A stretch of 64,000 bases of DNA, from contig NZ_CP017715.1 of assembly GCF_001854125.1 (NCBI RefSeq), positions 310,001 through 374,000 on the forward strand. The letters are read 5' to 3'. The stretch comes from Marinobacter salinus. Its GTDB lineage: Bacteria > Pseudomonadota > Gammaproteobacteria > Pseudomonadales > Oleiphilaceae. Each line of letters starts with the position of its first letter. Positions within the stretch are counted from its first letter, which is position 1. This document shows, piece after piece, positions 20,215-28,850 of this stretch. The notes below the pieces were generated by a model, which was not told the DNA's origin, searched no databases, and was given only the letters and a program-made list of their open reading frames with translations. The translations under genes were made by a program, and so were the position numbers.

Positions 20215-21555
20215 TCAGTCTTCCGTAACCTCCTCGAGGCGCATGGCACTGATCATCCCCGCCAATCCCATCACGCCCAGAGTCAGTATCACGGCCACGT
20301 TCGAAAAAGTGGATATTACGGCTGTCAGTGCGCCGGTGATCAGCAGCAAAATGCCGATCACAGTATTGCTGACCGCCGTGTAGTCTGTCCGTTTGTTGCC
20401 TCCGGCCATATCCACCAGGTAGGTTTTGCGTCCGAGCCGGACGCCGGCATGGGCGATGCTTAGTGCGAAGAAGGCGACGGGGTAGAACCAGACACTACCG
20501 ATATCTGTGCCTGCAAAAAACGCGGTGACCCCGACGGCGATGCATATGCCACTTGCCATGGCGGCGCCGCGAATCATCACCCGTCGGCTGGAAGTGTCCG
20601 CCATCCAGCCCCAGAAACTGGCGCTGACGGAGCTTGCCAGGCTGCTGGCTAACAGGAAAACGCCCAACATCCAGCCAACATCCGACGCCTGTTGGGCGAG
20701 CACCACAAAGTAAGGGGATGCCAGCGCAGAGCAAAGCAGTAACGCCCGGGTAATGACAAAATGCCGGAAGGGCGCATCATCTCTTAGCAGGGAAAGGCTG
20801 GTCAGAGCCTCGGTCAGGGCGTTGCTGCCACCACCGGTCTCCCCTTCATACTCTTGCACAGCGGCGAACAAAAGACCTGCAATGACCCAAAGGCCCCCTG
20901 CCAGCAGGAGCAGCGCAGTATAGAAGCCCAGGGTGGGATCACCTCTGTCCCAGAACAGGAGGGCTGTCATGATCACAGTGGCGGTGCCGCCGAGGGTGGT
21001 GGCAAGGCCGGACAGTCGCCCCCGGCGGGTCTTGGGAATGCATTTGCCCTGGACATCCTTCATGGAGACCGAGCAAAAGCCTCTTGCCAGTGAAAACACA
21101 ACCAGTGCCGCGACAATGCCGCCACCGGCGGCGTAACCCTCAAGGAACCAGACGCCGGCGGCCATGGCGACCACGCTGACGGCCTGACCAAAACTGCCAA
21201 GTGTCCAGAACCATTTTCGAACGGCCTTGCGCCTGACCCAGGCCGCAATAACCATTTGTGGCACCATGGATCCGGACTCGCGAATGGGAACGAGCCAGGC
21301 CACCAGAGCCGGTGCCCCAACGGCACTCATCAACCAGGCGAGTACGGTTTTCGGGCTGATCAGTAAATCGCCCAGCTTCGTTAACACGTTGCTGGCGAGG
21401 ATCAGAAAGAAATTCCTGGGCACCTCACGACAGGCCTCAGCAGGAATGTCCTTGCAGACCCGGGCATCTTCCTCATTGGCTATCAGGCTGTAAAGCTGGT
21501 CTATGGTGTCCTGATTTCTTGCAGGCAAGGTACCGTCCTCCGGAAAATGTGCCAA
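20215..21555 (-). CDS. MFS transporter
   Basis: 446 aa, about 12 membrane segments after a hydrophilic N-terminus of roughly 45 residues. Between helices 2 and 3 is VRRKAVRKWFWTLGS. The first half ends with SVSMKDVQGKCIPKTRRGRL, a stretch shared by a group of marine MFS proteins of unknown substrate. It should be an inner-membrane secondary transporter. It stands alone, convergent with the DUF4870-like gene. No regulator or enzyme nearby suggests the substrate. Confidence 0.82.
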   Translation of the reverse strand: MAHFPEDGTLPARNQDTIDQLYSLIANEEDARVCKDIPAEACREVPRNFFLILASNVLTKLGDLLISPKTVLAWLMSAVGAPALVAWLVPIRESGSMVPQMVIAAWVRRKAVRKWFWTLGSFGQAVSVVAMAAGVWFLEGYAAGGGIVAALVVFSLARGFCSVSMKDVQGKCIPKTRRGRLSGLATTLGGTATVIMTALLFWDRGDPTLGFYTALLLLAGGLWVIAGLLFAAVQEYEGETGGGSNALTEALTSLSLLRDDAPFRHFVITRALLLCSALASPYFVVLAQQASDVGWMLGVFLLASSLASSVSASFWGWMADTSSRRVMIRGAAMASGICIAVGVTAFFAGTDIGSVWFYPVAFFALSIAHAGVRLGRKTYLVDMAGGNKRTDYTAVSNTVIGILLLITGALTAVISTFSNVAVILTLGVMGLAGMISAMRLEEVTED

Positions 21556-21611
21556 AAGGATAGCAGTTACCCTGGCTATCCTTAAGGCCGGAGTATGGCC
21601 GTTCTCGCAGA

Positions 21612-22706
21612 TCAGACCAGATGATGGTCCCAGTAAAGTGGCAGGCTGGCGATTTCTCGGGGTTTGTTATCCCGGCCGAGGCGCACCAGTTTGCCGCGGC
21701 CGGATGAGATCAGGAAATCCCCGTCAGCCAGTGCCTGTACACCGGCACAATCGGCAATGGATGCCCTGGCTACGAGATGGCCGGTGGCTCCGTTGAATAT
21801 AATGGCGGTTCCACCTACCGGCGAGGCAGCAGCCACAAGGTCATTTTCCGGGTGGGCAATCACGCTTGCAATGTAATTGGCTAGGGAAGACTGGGTTTCC
21901 TCATCGAACCGGTATTCCCTCAGGGAGCCATTTTCCAGACGTGCCAATAGTGCAGGAGTTTCATACATGGGTCCCTGATACTGGTAGGCGAGATATATCC
22001 GGCCAGAGGAGCTGACATCAACGTGGCGGCTGCTCTGTTGATGGTGAGCGGGGGCAAAACGACCGACAATCTGCCCGGAATACCGGTCCATCAGGATCAA
22101 TGCCGGCTTCATGGTATTGAGGTTGAGCTTGATTCGGTCGTAGTCCGGATGAGTGAGGATCCCACCGAGACCGATCACCAGGGTCTTTCCGTCCGGATGC
22201 AGGGTGATCTGGTGCGGCCCGATACCTGCCAGCTCGAAGGTATTGACCCGCCGGTAGCCTTGCCCGGCGTCGTAGACCGCGACGATGCCTTCCCCCTCTT
22301 CATAACGGTTTGCGGTGGCGTACAGCCAAAGGCCATCGGGTGAGAACACGCCGTGGCCAACAAAATGTTCGCCGGATTCGGCTGGCACCTGGCGCAGGCG
22401 ATGGCCCGTGCTGGCATCCAGCACGTAGAACGACCAGCCAGGACGACGTTCGAAGAACAGTATTTCCTTCTGTCCTGGCCGGTTACAGCCACTGTGGCAT
22501 CGGGCCTCTGCCGGTGCCTGCCACAATGTTTCACCTTTGCGATTGAAAGCGCTGATACCAAAGTCGCCATCAGGCAAACCGATGGCCCCGGAATAACGCT
22601 CCGGCTGATGGCCGGTCTTGCGTGGAAGAATTGAGCAGCCGGCGAGGCTTGCCGTCATGCTTCCGGCAATGGAGGCTTTCAGAAGGTTTCTGCGGTTCAG
22701 GTGCAT
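21612..22706 (-). CDS. DUF1513 lipoprotein of the imelysin operon
   Basis: 364 aa from ATG 22706, which has GAGGA nine bases upstream; ATG 22730 in the preceding gene is less likely. The N-terminus NRRNLLKAS looks like a Tat signal and ends in a lipobox SLAGC. The rest is a beta-propeller-like DUF1513 protein with SPDGLWLYATANRYEEGEGI and GPHQITLHPDGKTLVIGLGG. DUF1513 proteins are regularly encoded with imelysin genes and a di-haem oxidoreductase, and are thought to act in periplasmic iron handling. It is the last gene of the four-gene operon and overlaps the previous stop. Confidence 0.85.
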   Translation of the reverse strand: MHLNRRNLLKASIAGSMTASLAGCSILPRKTGHQPERYSGAIGLPDGDFGISAFNRKGETLWQAPAEARCHSGCNRPGQKEILFFERRPGWSFYVLDASTGHRLRQVPAESGEHFVGHGVFSPDGLWLYATANRYEEGEGIVAVYDAGQGYRRVNTFELAGIGPHQITLHPDGKTLVIGLGGILTHPDYDRIKLNLNTMKPALILMDRYSGQIVGRFAPAHHQQSSRHVDVSSSGRIYLAYQYQGPMYETPALLARLENGSLREYRFDEETQSSLANYIASVIAHPENDLVAAASPVGGTAIIFNGATGHLVARASIADCAGVQALADGDFLISSGRGKLVRLGRDNKPREIASLPLYWDHHLV

Positions 22707-22719
22707 AATGGTGTTTTCC

Positions 22720-23754
22720 TCAATCGCCATCGCTTGAGTTGAAACCGCGAACCACGCCGATGGCGACTGCAGCCTCGTTATTTACCAAAGTGGCCAGTTG
22801 GGAAACATCTACATACAGGCTTTGGAGAACCCGATAGGAGTCGTCGTTACCCAATGCGGCCACCATGGGCAGGTGGGCTCCGGGAAAGTTCGCGAGAACT
22901 TCGGCAAACTGGTTTCGGATTCGGTCAGCCAGCCTTGTTTGGCCATTGGCTTCCAGCAGGCTGACAAGCCCCGGGAGAAAATATTGCTCCAGCCCTGCCG
23001 CTGTCGCTTCAATCGTCATGAGGCTTTTACCACTGCGCCAGGCGTCGGCCTGGTAGGGGTTTCTGTTGCCATTACCTCGCAGGCCCATCGGTTGCGCCAG
23101 GCGACGTTCCTCCAGGATCTCCAGTGCTGTCATACCGGCACGAATGGTGGCATCACGGTATGGTTCGGTTTCGAGATAATGAGGCCAGAATGCCTGCCAA
23201 TTGCCCGCCAATTTCTGGCTGTTGGTTGCGATGTGCCTGGCTACGCTCGTCAGCAACTCACAGGTTCGAGGCGAGGGCAGGGCCTGCTCCCCCGTGTTCA
23301 GTTGCTGGTCGAACAACAGGTATTCCATCATCGGAAAGCCCTGCACGGCGACTCCAGACTGCCTGACAGTTTCCGGGGAAATGGTGCCATCAGCGCTGAG
23401 GAGGTATTTCGCTTTTCGGGCGATCAGGTTTTTCGGGTCCGGCCAGAACTGGAACTGCCAGGACAGGTTGTTGTTCTCTACCGGGCCGAAATCAACGAAA
23501 CGAATCTGTTGCCACGTCAGAAACGAGTCCAACCATTTTCCCTCCAAGCGTTCCCGGCTCTCATCGGCCGGAGAGATGCAAAATTGCCGGGCGGCCTCTG
23601 ACAATTCCCTGGTTTCATCCGATAACGACTGGTATCCGGCCTGAATCGCCTGGTGCCACTGTTGGCGAACCTGCTGGTCCATGTCATCGGCGAGGGCCAG
23701 GGATGAGGTAACGGCAAGCGCGGAGGCGAAGAAAAGCCTGGTAATGGATTGCAT
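22720..23754 (-). CDS. Imelysin-family periplasmic protein (short)
   Basis: 344 aa with a Sec signal peptide ending near ALA-DD (about residue 22). The imelysin/M75 fold is seen in WLDSFLTWQQIRFVDFGPVE and in GFPMMEYLLFD. The latter replaces the HxxE metal motif: the His position is Pro, as in many non-peptidase imelysin-like proteins. It probably binds rather than cleaves. It sits between the di-haem oxidoreductase (9 bp gap) and the DUF1513 gene. Confidence 0.88.
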   Translation of the reverse strand: MQSITRLFFASALAVTSSLALADDMDQQVRQQWHQAIQAGYQSLSDETRELSEAARQFCISPADESRERLEGKWLDSFLTWQQIRFVDFGPVENNNLSWQFQFWPDPKNLIARKAKYLLSADGTISPETVRQSGVAVQGFPMMEYLLFDQQLNTGEQALPSPRTCELLTSVARHIATNSQKLAGNWQAFWPHYLETEPYRDATIRAGMTALEILEERRLAQPMGLRGNGNRNPYQADAWRSGKSLMTIEATAAGLEQYFLPGLVSLLEANGQTRLADRIRNQFAEVLANFPGAHLPMVAALGNDDSYRVLQSLYVDVSQLATLVNNEAAVAIGVVRGFNSSDGD

Positions 23755-23763
23755 GGCGGACCC

Positions 23764-25170
23764 TCAGAGTGAATTCAGGAAATCAATCAATGCATTGCGG
23801 TCTGCCGGCGTCATCTGGCGGTACCGGCTTGCGGCTGGCCGGGCTTCGCCATCGTGCCAGAGAATGGCCTCTTCCAGAGTTCGGGCCCGGCCATCGTGGA
23901 GAAACCCGGCTTGAGGGTTAACCACCTGGGCGAGACCAATACCCCACAGCGGTGGTGTCCGCCATTCACTGCCGTTGGCCAGGAACTCGTGGCGGCCGTC
24001 GGCGAGGGCGGGTCCCATATCGTGTAACAACAGGTCGGTGTACGGCCAGATTGTCTGGTTGCTGAGGTCCGGGCGGCCGGCAACCTTCCCGGTCTGATGC
24101 CTCGGGGTGTGGCAGCCGGCGCAGCCGCTTTCGTTGAACAGCTTCGCGCCCTGTTGCACCGATTCCGACTGAAGGTTGCGACGAGCGGGTACGGCCAGAC
24201 TCCTGGCGTAGAAGGTCACGAAATTGGCGACCTTGTCACTGACTTCCGGCTCGCCACCATTGGCAAAGCGCTCGCACTGCTGTTCGGGCATGCAGTCGGT
24301 GGCGGGTTTAAGGGAGGAGGTCAGCCCCATGTCTCCCGCGAAGGCGCCCATGCTTTGCTGGTGTACATCCGGTTCCGCGGCTTTCCAGCCGAACCGGCCG
24401 GGCAGCGTCTGCTCTGTTGCCAGATCCCATACCTGGTTAAGTTTTCCGGAAATGCCGTTGTTGTCATTATCATCAGGATCATCGAGGGCCTTGAGGTCTT
24501 CAATGGGAATTGCTTCGAGCAGCCCCATGCCAATCATCTGGGGCGCCACGCGGGGAGACACCAAGAGATTGTCCGGAAGTGGGCCATAGTTCGGGTTCTC
24601 TATGCGGTAGACCGGCATGCGCAGCTCCACCACCGTACCGTCGGGGAAGGCTTTTTCTAATGGCCGCCATTCGGTGATCAGGTCTGCCTCCGGTTTGGCG
24701 GCGGGCAGTGCAGCGGTCTGCAACTGGCTTCCATAGACCGGTGCCGGTTTGAAGCCATGCTTGCGCAAAATCTCTGCGTCGCGTTTCGGGTCCGCCGGCA
24801 CCGCCAGCCGCAGGAACAGCGACACGGGTGGCTCATTCACGCCGGGGGGGTGTCCGCGACCATCCTTGATATGGCACCCCTGGCAGGAGTTGGTGTTGAA
24901 CAGGGGGCCGAGTCCGTCCCGGGCGGCTGTGCTTGCGGGGGCCTCCACCCAGGGGTTCCGGAAGAAACTGTTGCCGACACTGAAATCCAGGCGCTTGGTC
25001 ATGGACAAATTGCCCTGGGGCAGGGAGTACGCGTTGGTGTCTGACTGTTGCACCGTACCATCACCACCGGTAGCCGGGGTTGTCTGAACGGGGTAGCCCG
25101 CGTGAGTCTGAGCGGAGACAGAGGTGCTGGCTATCGCCAGCGCCCCCAGAATAATAAGTTGATTCCTCAT
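23764..25170 (-). CDS. Di-haem oxidoreductase (DUF1111)
   Basis: 468 aa with a Sec signal peptide (cleavage near SVSA-Q, residue 20). Two haem c motifs: CQGCH at 96-100 and CAGCH at 350-354. It belongs to the thiol-oxidoreductase-like DHOR/DUF1111 family, related to di-haem peroxidases. It is encoded two bases after one imelysin gene and nine before another, so it is expected to work with them in the periplasm, perhaps in redox handling of iron or haem. Length is normal for the family. Confidence 0.9.
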   Translation of the reverse strand: MRNQLIILGALAIASTSVSAQTHAGYPVQTTPATGGDGTVQQSDTNAYSLPQGNLSMTKRLDFSVGNSFFRNPWVEAPASTAARDGLGPLFNTNSCQGCHIKDGRGHPPGVNEPPVSLFLRLAVPADPKRDAEILRKHGFKPAPVYGSQLQTAALPAAKPEADLITEWRPLEKAFPDGTVVELRMPVYRIENPNYGPLPDNLLVSPRVAPQMIGMGLLEAIPIEDLKALDDPDDNDNNGISGKLNQVWDLATEQTLPGRFGWKAAEPDVHQQSMGAFAGDMGLTSSLKPATDCMPEQQCERFANGGEPEVSDKVANFVTFYARSLAVPARRNLQSESVQQGAKLFNESGCAGCHTPRHQTGKVAGRPDLSNQTIWPYTDLLLHDMGPALADGRHEFLANGSEWRTPPLWGIGLAQVVNPQAGFLHDGRARTLEEAILWHDGEARPAASRYRQMTPADRNALIDFLNSL

Positions 25171-25172
25171 GC

Positions 25173-26468
25173 TCAGAACGCGTGGCCGGCGTCATCCGGG
25201 GAGAGCGCTTCTATGCCCAGTTCACGAGCCCCCTGCTCGATAGATCCGGTTTGAGCAACCAGCGCCATGATAGCGTCATTGATGACGCTGGCACCTGCCG
25301 TGTTACCCGGTGCGATCATCATGTCGAAGCGCATAGGGCTCTGGCTACTCTCGGCTTTGCTCTTTAGCACGCCCAAGGCTTTCATTGAGGTATCCAGTTG
25401 CGCGGTCAGGCGGGCGTCCAGGTCAGGGTTTGTCTGCTCGACCAGGTCGGAGAGAGAAGGACCAGTCACCAGGCTGCCGTCTACACGACGATAAGTGCCG
25501 GTGTAGACATTCTGAATGCCCTGGCCATTGTAGTAGTGGGAGTTGTGGGTGTTGTCGCTGAAACAATCATGCTCGTCCTCATAGGAATTTGCCTCCAGAG
25601 CAACTTTCATTCGCTCACCGGCCAGTTCACCCAGCGACAGGGAGCCCATGCCAAACAGCATCTTCTGAACGCCTTCGTTGGCGTCGGCGGCTGTCAGTCG
25701 GGCGCGATAGTTGTCGCTGTTGCCTGGGGCCCACTGGGCCACCATCCACTCCAGATCGGATATCAGCAGGTCGGTTACCGCGTCCAGGTATTCCCCACGA
25801 CGCTCGCAGTTGCCATTAGTGCAATTGGCGCCTTCGGCGTAATCGGTGGCAGGGCGCTCGCCAGCGCCGCTTTCAAAACCGTGCAGGTCCTGGCCCCAGA
25901 GCAGGAATTCAACGGCGTGATAGCCGGTTGCAACGTTAGCTTCTGATCCGCCTACTTCGTTGAGGTTGGCCAGCAGTTCCGGTGTCAGGGTCGATACATT
26001 GAGTGTTTCACCACCTACGTTGACGCTGTTGCTGGCGATAATGTTGGCAGTGGCGCCCGCGTTACCCAGCTCGTGCTGGTAATCATCGGCTTTAACGTAA
26101 TCGATCAGACCTTCGTCCAGGGGCCAGGCGTTCAGCTGGCCTTCCCAGTCATCCACAACGGCGTTGCCAAAGCGAAACACCTCGGTTTGCTGATACGGCA
26201 CGCGTGCAGCGAGCCATGCCTCTCTGGCGGTTTTGAGATTAGCTTCGGTCGGGTTTGTGACCAGGCGATCAGCGGCTGAGTCCAGTGCCCGCGCGGTGGC
26301 CAGAGCATCACTGTAGTTGGCGAGCGCCAGGTCGGCATAGTGCGCCACAACGGATGCCTTTGTGGCCGGTCCTGCCTTATCAGCCGTCCAGGACGTATTG
26401 GCACAGCCTGCGGTCAGCGTTGCCGCGAGAGTCAACGCCAGCGGGGCCGGGCGAAACGTGTTTTTCAT
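25173..26468 (-). CDS. Imelysin-family iron-regulated lipoprotein (IrpA-like)
   Basis: 431 aa from ATG 26468, with GGAGATC six bases upstream. Lipobox TAGC gives a lipid-anchored periplasmic protein. The imelysin fold is clear: REAWLAARVPYQQTEVFRFG (about 84-103), and the metal motif HAVE in GYHAVEFLLWGQDLHG. This is the IrpA branch of peptidase family M75, linked in other bacteria to iron uptake. It is first in a four-gene operon, and a Fur-like box lies in the promoter region 73 bp upstream, so iron repression is likely. Confidence 0.92.
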   Translation of the reverse strand: MKNTFRPAPLALTLAATLTAGCANTSWTADKAGPATKASVVAHYADLALANYSDALATARALDSAADRLVTNPTEANLKTAREAWLAARVPYQQTEVFRFGNAVVDDWEGQLNAWPLDEGLIDYVKADDYQHELGNAGATANIIASNSVNVGGETLNVSTLTPELLANLNEVGGSEANVATGYHAVEFLLWGQDLHGFESGAGERPATDYAEGANCTNGNCERRGEYLDAVTDLLISDLEWMVAQWAPGNSDNYRARLTAADANEGVQKMLFGMGSLSLGELAGERMKVALEANSYEDEHDCFSDNTHNSHYYNGQGIQNVYTGTYRRVDGSLVTGPSLSDLVEQTNPDLDARLTAQLDTSMKALGVLKSKAESSQSPMRFDMMIAPGNTAGASVINDAIMALVAQTGSIEQGARELGIEALSPDDAGHAF

Positions 26469-26540
26469 TGTGATCTCCATGGTTTGTAAAACGCTTTATG
26501 CTTGTGAGAATTGCCAAGGCCGTCGAATATTAAATCACAA

Positions 26541-26555
26541 TGAGAATGATTTGCA
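26541..26555. promoter_or_regulatory. Fur-like box of the imelysin operon
   Basis: TGAGAATGATTTGCA matches the 7-1-7 Fur consensus TGATAAT-N-ATTATCA at 11 of 14 positions. It lies between the divergent imelysin operon and rlmJ, 73 bp before the IrpA-like start. Since imelysin operons are iron-regulated elsewhere, this is a believable operator. Confidence 0.65.
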
Positions 26556-26666
26556 ACAATGGTAATATTGATCATCAACATCACTTGCAGGGCGGGAGTG
26601 CAGTTCTAATGACGTCGATCACTCGGTTTGGAGACCTTGCGCTGACCGGTAACACTCGGGCTTAAT

Positions 26667-26686
26667 GGCTCCGTAACCACGGAGCC
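26667..26686 (+). promoter_or_regulatory. Hairpin covering the rlmJ ribosome site
   Basis: GGCTCCGT-AACC-ACGGAGCC is a perfect eight-pair hairpin. Its 3' arm contains the only Shine-Dalgarno-like sequence of rlmJ (GGAG at 26681-26684, nine bases before ATG). When folded it should block translation of rlmJ. The following CTATTAT is not a terminator tail. Confidence 0.55.
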
Positions 26687-26693
26687 CTATTAT

Positions 26694-27533
26694 ATGCTTA
26701 GCTATTTACACGCCTTCCATGCCGGCAATTTTGCCGATGTCCAGAAACACGCGGCTCTCACCCTTGCGCTTTCCATGATGCAGGCCAAGTCTTCCGGCAT
26801 CGCCTGCATTGATACTCATGCGGGTAGCGCAATCTATGACCTGAACAGCGAGCGGGCAAGGAAAACAGGTGAGGCGGATACCGGTATCCAGAAGCTCTGG
26901 CGCACTCGCGACAGGCTTCGCTCTGGTGACTGGCAACCGTTGCTGCGGGTGTTGGAGGGGCTTAATGCTGGAAAAGGCGATCTGACGGTCTATCCGGGGT
27001 CGCCGGTATGGTTTCGCAATTTCCTAAGAGCCGATGATTCACTGACAACCTTCGAGTTGCACCCCGCCGAAAGCGACCAACTTGCAGGATGGGCTGCAGG
27101 ACAGAAGATAAGGGTTATCAGGGAGGACGGCCTCAACGGGTTGCTGAAACAGCTGCCGCCGAGGCAGCCACGGTTGCTGGTGCTGATTGATCCCTCTTAC
27201 GAGGTCAAAACCGAGTACGCCGATGTTGCCTCAACTCTTCAAAAAGCATGGCAAAAGTGCCGCCATGGCGTCTATCTTATCTGGTACCCGATACTAACCA
27301 GTGGCCTGCATCAAGGTTTGAAAGAGGCTGTCCGTAGCAGTCCTGTGCGCAAGGTGCTGTGCAGTGAAGTGCACCTGAATAATCTGCCTGAACGTGGGAT
27401 GACCGGCTCTGGAATGCTGGTGGTTAATCCTCCCTGGGGGCTTGATGAGCGGCTATCCGCCATGATGGAAGACATTGCCGGTAGTGATGGTCTGGATGTA
27501 TTGCATCGCCTTGACTGGCTGGTGCCGGAATAG
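26694..27533 (+). CDS. rlmJ: 23S rRNA (adenine-2030-N6)-methyltransferase
   Basis: 279 aa, beginning MLSYLHAFHAGNFADVQKH, the hallmark of RlmJ. It methylates A2030 of 23S rRNA using S-adenosylmethionine. The SAM site is seen in CIDTHAGSAIYDL (about 38-50). The catalytic motif reads DPSY (166-169) where E. coli has DPPY. The last 60 residues (RGMTGSGMLVVNPPWGLD) match the family. The gene is divergent from the imelysin operon and its ribosome site is in a hairpin. The next gene begins 34 bp downstream. Confidence 0.93.
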   Translation: MLSYLHAFHAGNFADVQKHAALTLALSMMQAKSSGIACIDTHAGSAIYDLNSERARKTGEADTGIQKLWRTRDRLRSGDWQPLLRVLEGLNAGKGDLTVYPGSPVWFRNFLRADDSLTTFELHPAESDQLAGWAAGQKIRVIREDGLNGLLKQLPPRQPRLLVLIDPSYEVKTEYADVASTLQKAWQKCRHGVYLIWYPILTSGLHQGLKEAVRSSPVRKVLCSEVHLNNLPERGMTGSGMLVVNPPWGLDERLSAMMEDIAGSDGLDVLHRLDWLVPE

Positions 27534-27567
27534 TCTTGTCTCGCTGGACTTTGCAGGAGCAAATTGC

Positions 27568-28839
27568 TTGACGGAAAAACAGAGTTCACCATCAGAAATT
27601 CCTTGCCTTCCCGGTGGCCTGATCCAGATGGACCAGTGGAAGCTGCCTGAAACCTCGGTGCGACGCTCGGTCAAAGGTGCGCTTCGTCATATCCTGGCGC
27701 AGCTTCGGGCGGGTATGTCCCCGGATGAGGAGCCCTTTCAGAGTCTGGATGACTTGCCGGCGCTTTCGGAATCCCAGCGCCGGCGATTCGCTCCTGATCC
27801 CGATTTTTCGGTCCAGGCCGCTGCCTTGGCTCATTATCTGGAGCAGATGAATACTGAGCGGGCAACCGTCCGCGACGTGTCGTTTCTGGTCGCTCCGCCT
27901 TTTTCCGGCATCCGGGAGGCGCTTGTTCGCTTCCCATGGCTGCACTCTGGTATAGACTCCACGGCGACTGCCGACTGGTCGATCATAGCGCCGCCGGAAG
28001 ACCTTGTTCTGGATGAGGGCCAAGCCCGGAGTTGGTGGGATAAGCAGGATCTGTCAGAACCCTGGGTGATCCCTGAACTCGCTGATTTCTGGCTGCGTCA
28101 TGTATCCGGTTTGTCATTAGTACGGGAGTTGTTTCGGCGGATTTCCGCCCATGAAACGGGCCCGGGAATAGTCGGGTGTTCCAGTTGGTGTTGGCAGTTC
28201 TGGGAGAGCTATTTGCCGGAGGCCCACATGTCGCCCAGAATTCCCGCACCCCTGAATGCCAATTACCTCGGTACCTGGCTGGAGTACCTGTCGCAGCGCA
28301 ATGGCAAGTCTGCTGTAACTGCCAGGATGACCAATGATGGCTTGTATGTGTTGCCACTGCAGGAGGTGAGCGGCGACATGAAACTCAGGCACAGCGTGTT
28401 CCTGCGGGATCTTGCCGCCGCCTCCCGGGGTATTCATGGTGTTGCGCTCGCGATCTGGCAGCGGGCGCTGAGGGCCCGGCCGGATGATGAAACGGAAGCT
28501 GAGGAACTCCAGGCCGGCCAGCAAGGGGATGGCTATTCACCGCACTGTTGGGTCGTGCCATTGGATCAGTTGAGCTTCCCGGCGATGCCCCACAGTGACA
28601 ACCGGGTTCTGGGTTTTATTCTCCATGCCTTGTTGCTCCATGATGGCCTGAGGGAGACCGCCCTGTCTGCGGTGACCGGGCTGTCAGCCGATGCATTGAG
28701 TCATGGGCTGTCGCGTTTGGAGCGCGCGGAAATCATCAGGCGTGGAGAGTCAGGCGATCGTTGGCATGTCACGGCACTGGGATACCCGACAGTCAGGCGA
28801 CACCTGAAAAGCTGGGGCTTTCCGGTTGATAACTTCTGA
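27568..28839 (+). CDS. Unknown protein with C-terminal winged helix
   Basis: 423 aa from TTG 27568, chosen because GCAGGAGC lies eight bases upstream; a longer frame would start inside rlmJ. No signal peptide or membrane helix. The middle has several Trp-rich stretches (FWLRHVSGLSLVRELFRR, SSWCWQFWESYLP). The last 75 residues, with ETALSAVTGLSADALSHGL and RLERAEIIRRG, look like a winged helix-turn-helix of MarR type. It is followed 11 bp later by a MscS channel, with which it is probably co-transcribed. I do not recognise the N-terminal 340 residues. Confidence 0.75.
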   Translation: MTEKQSSPSEIPCLPGGLIQMDQWKLPETSVRRSVKGALRHILAQLRAGMSPDEEPFQSLDDLPALSESQRRRFAPDPDFSVQAAALAHYLEQMNTERATVRDVSFLVAPPFSGIREALVRFPWLHSGIDSTATADWSIIAPPEDLVLDEGQARSWWDKQDLSEPWVIPELADFWLRHVSGLSLVRELFRRISAHETGPGIVGCSSWCWQFWESYLPEAHMSPRIPAPLNANYLGTWLEYLSQRNGKSAVTARMTNDGLYVLPLQEVSGDMKLRHSVFLRDLAAASRGIHGVALAIWQRALRARPDDETEAEELQAGQQGDGYSPHCWVVPLDQLSFPAMPHSDNRVLGFILHALLLHDGLRETALSAVTGLSADALSHGLSRLERAEIIRRGESGDRWHVTALGYPTVRRHLKSWGFPVDNF

Positions 28840-28850
28840 GGAGCGTCACC

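Noticed and set aside
22798..23601. Plus-strand 267-codon open frame
   Set aside because: Shadow of the short imelysin gene on the other strand.
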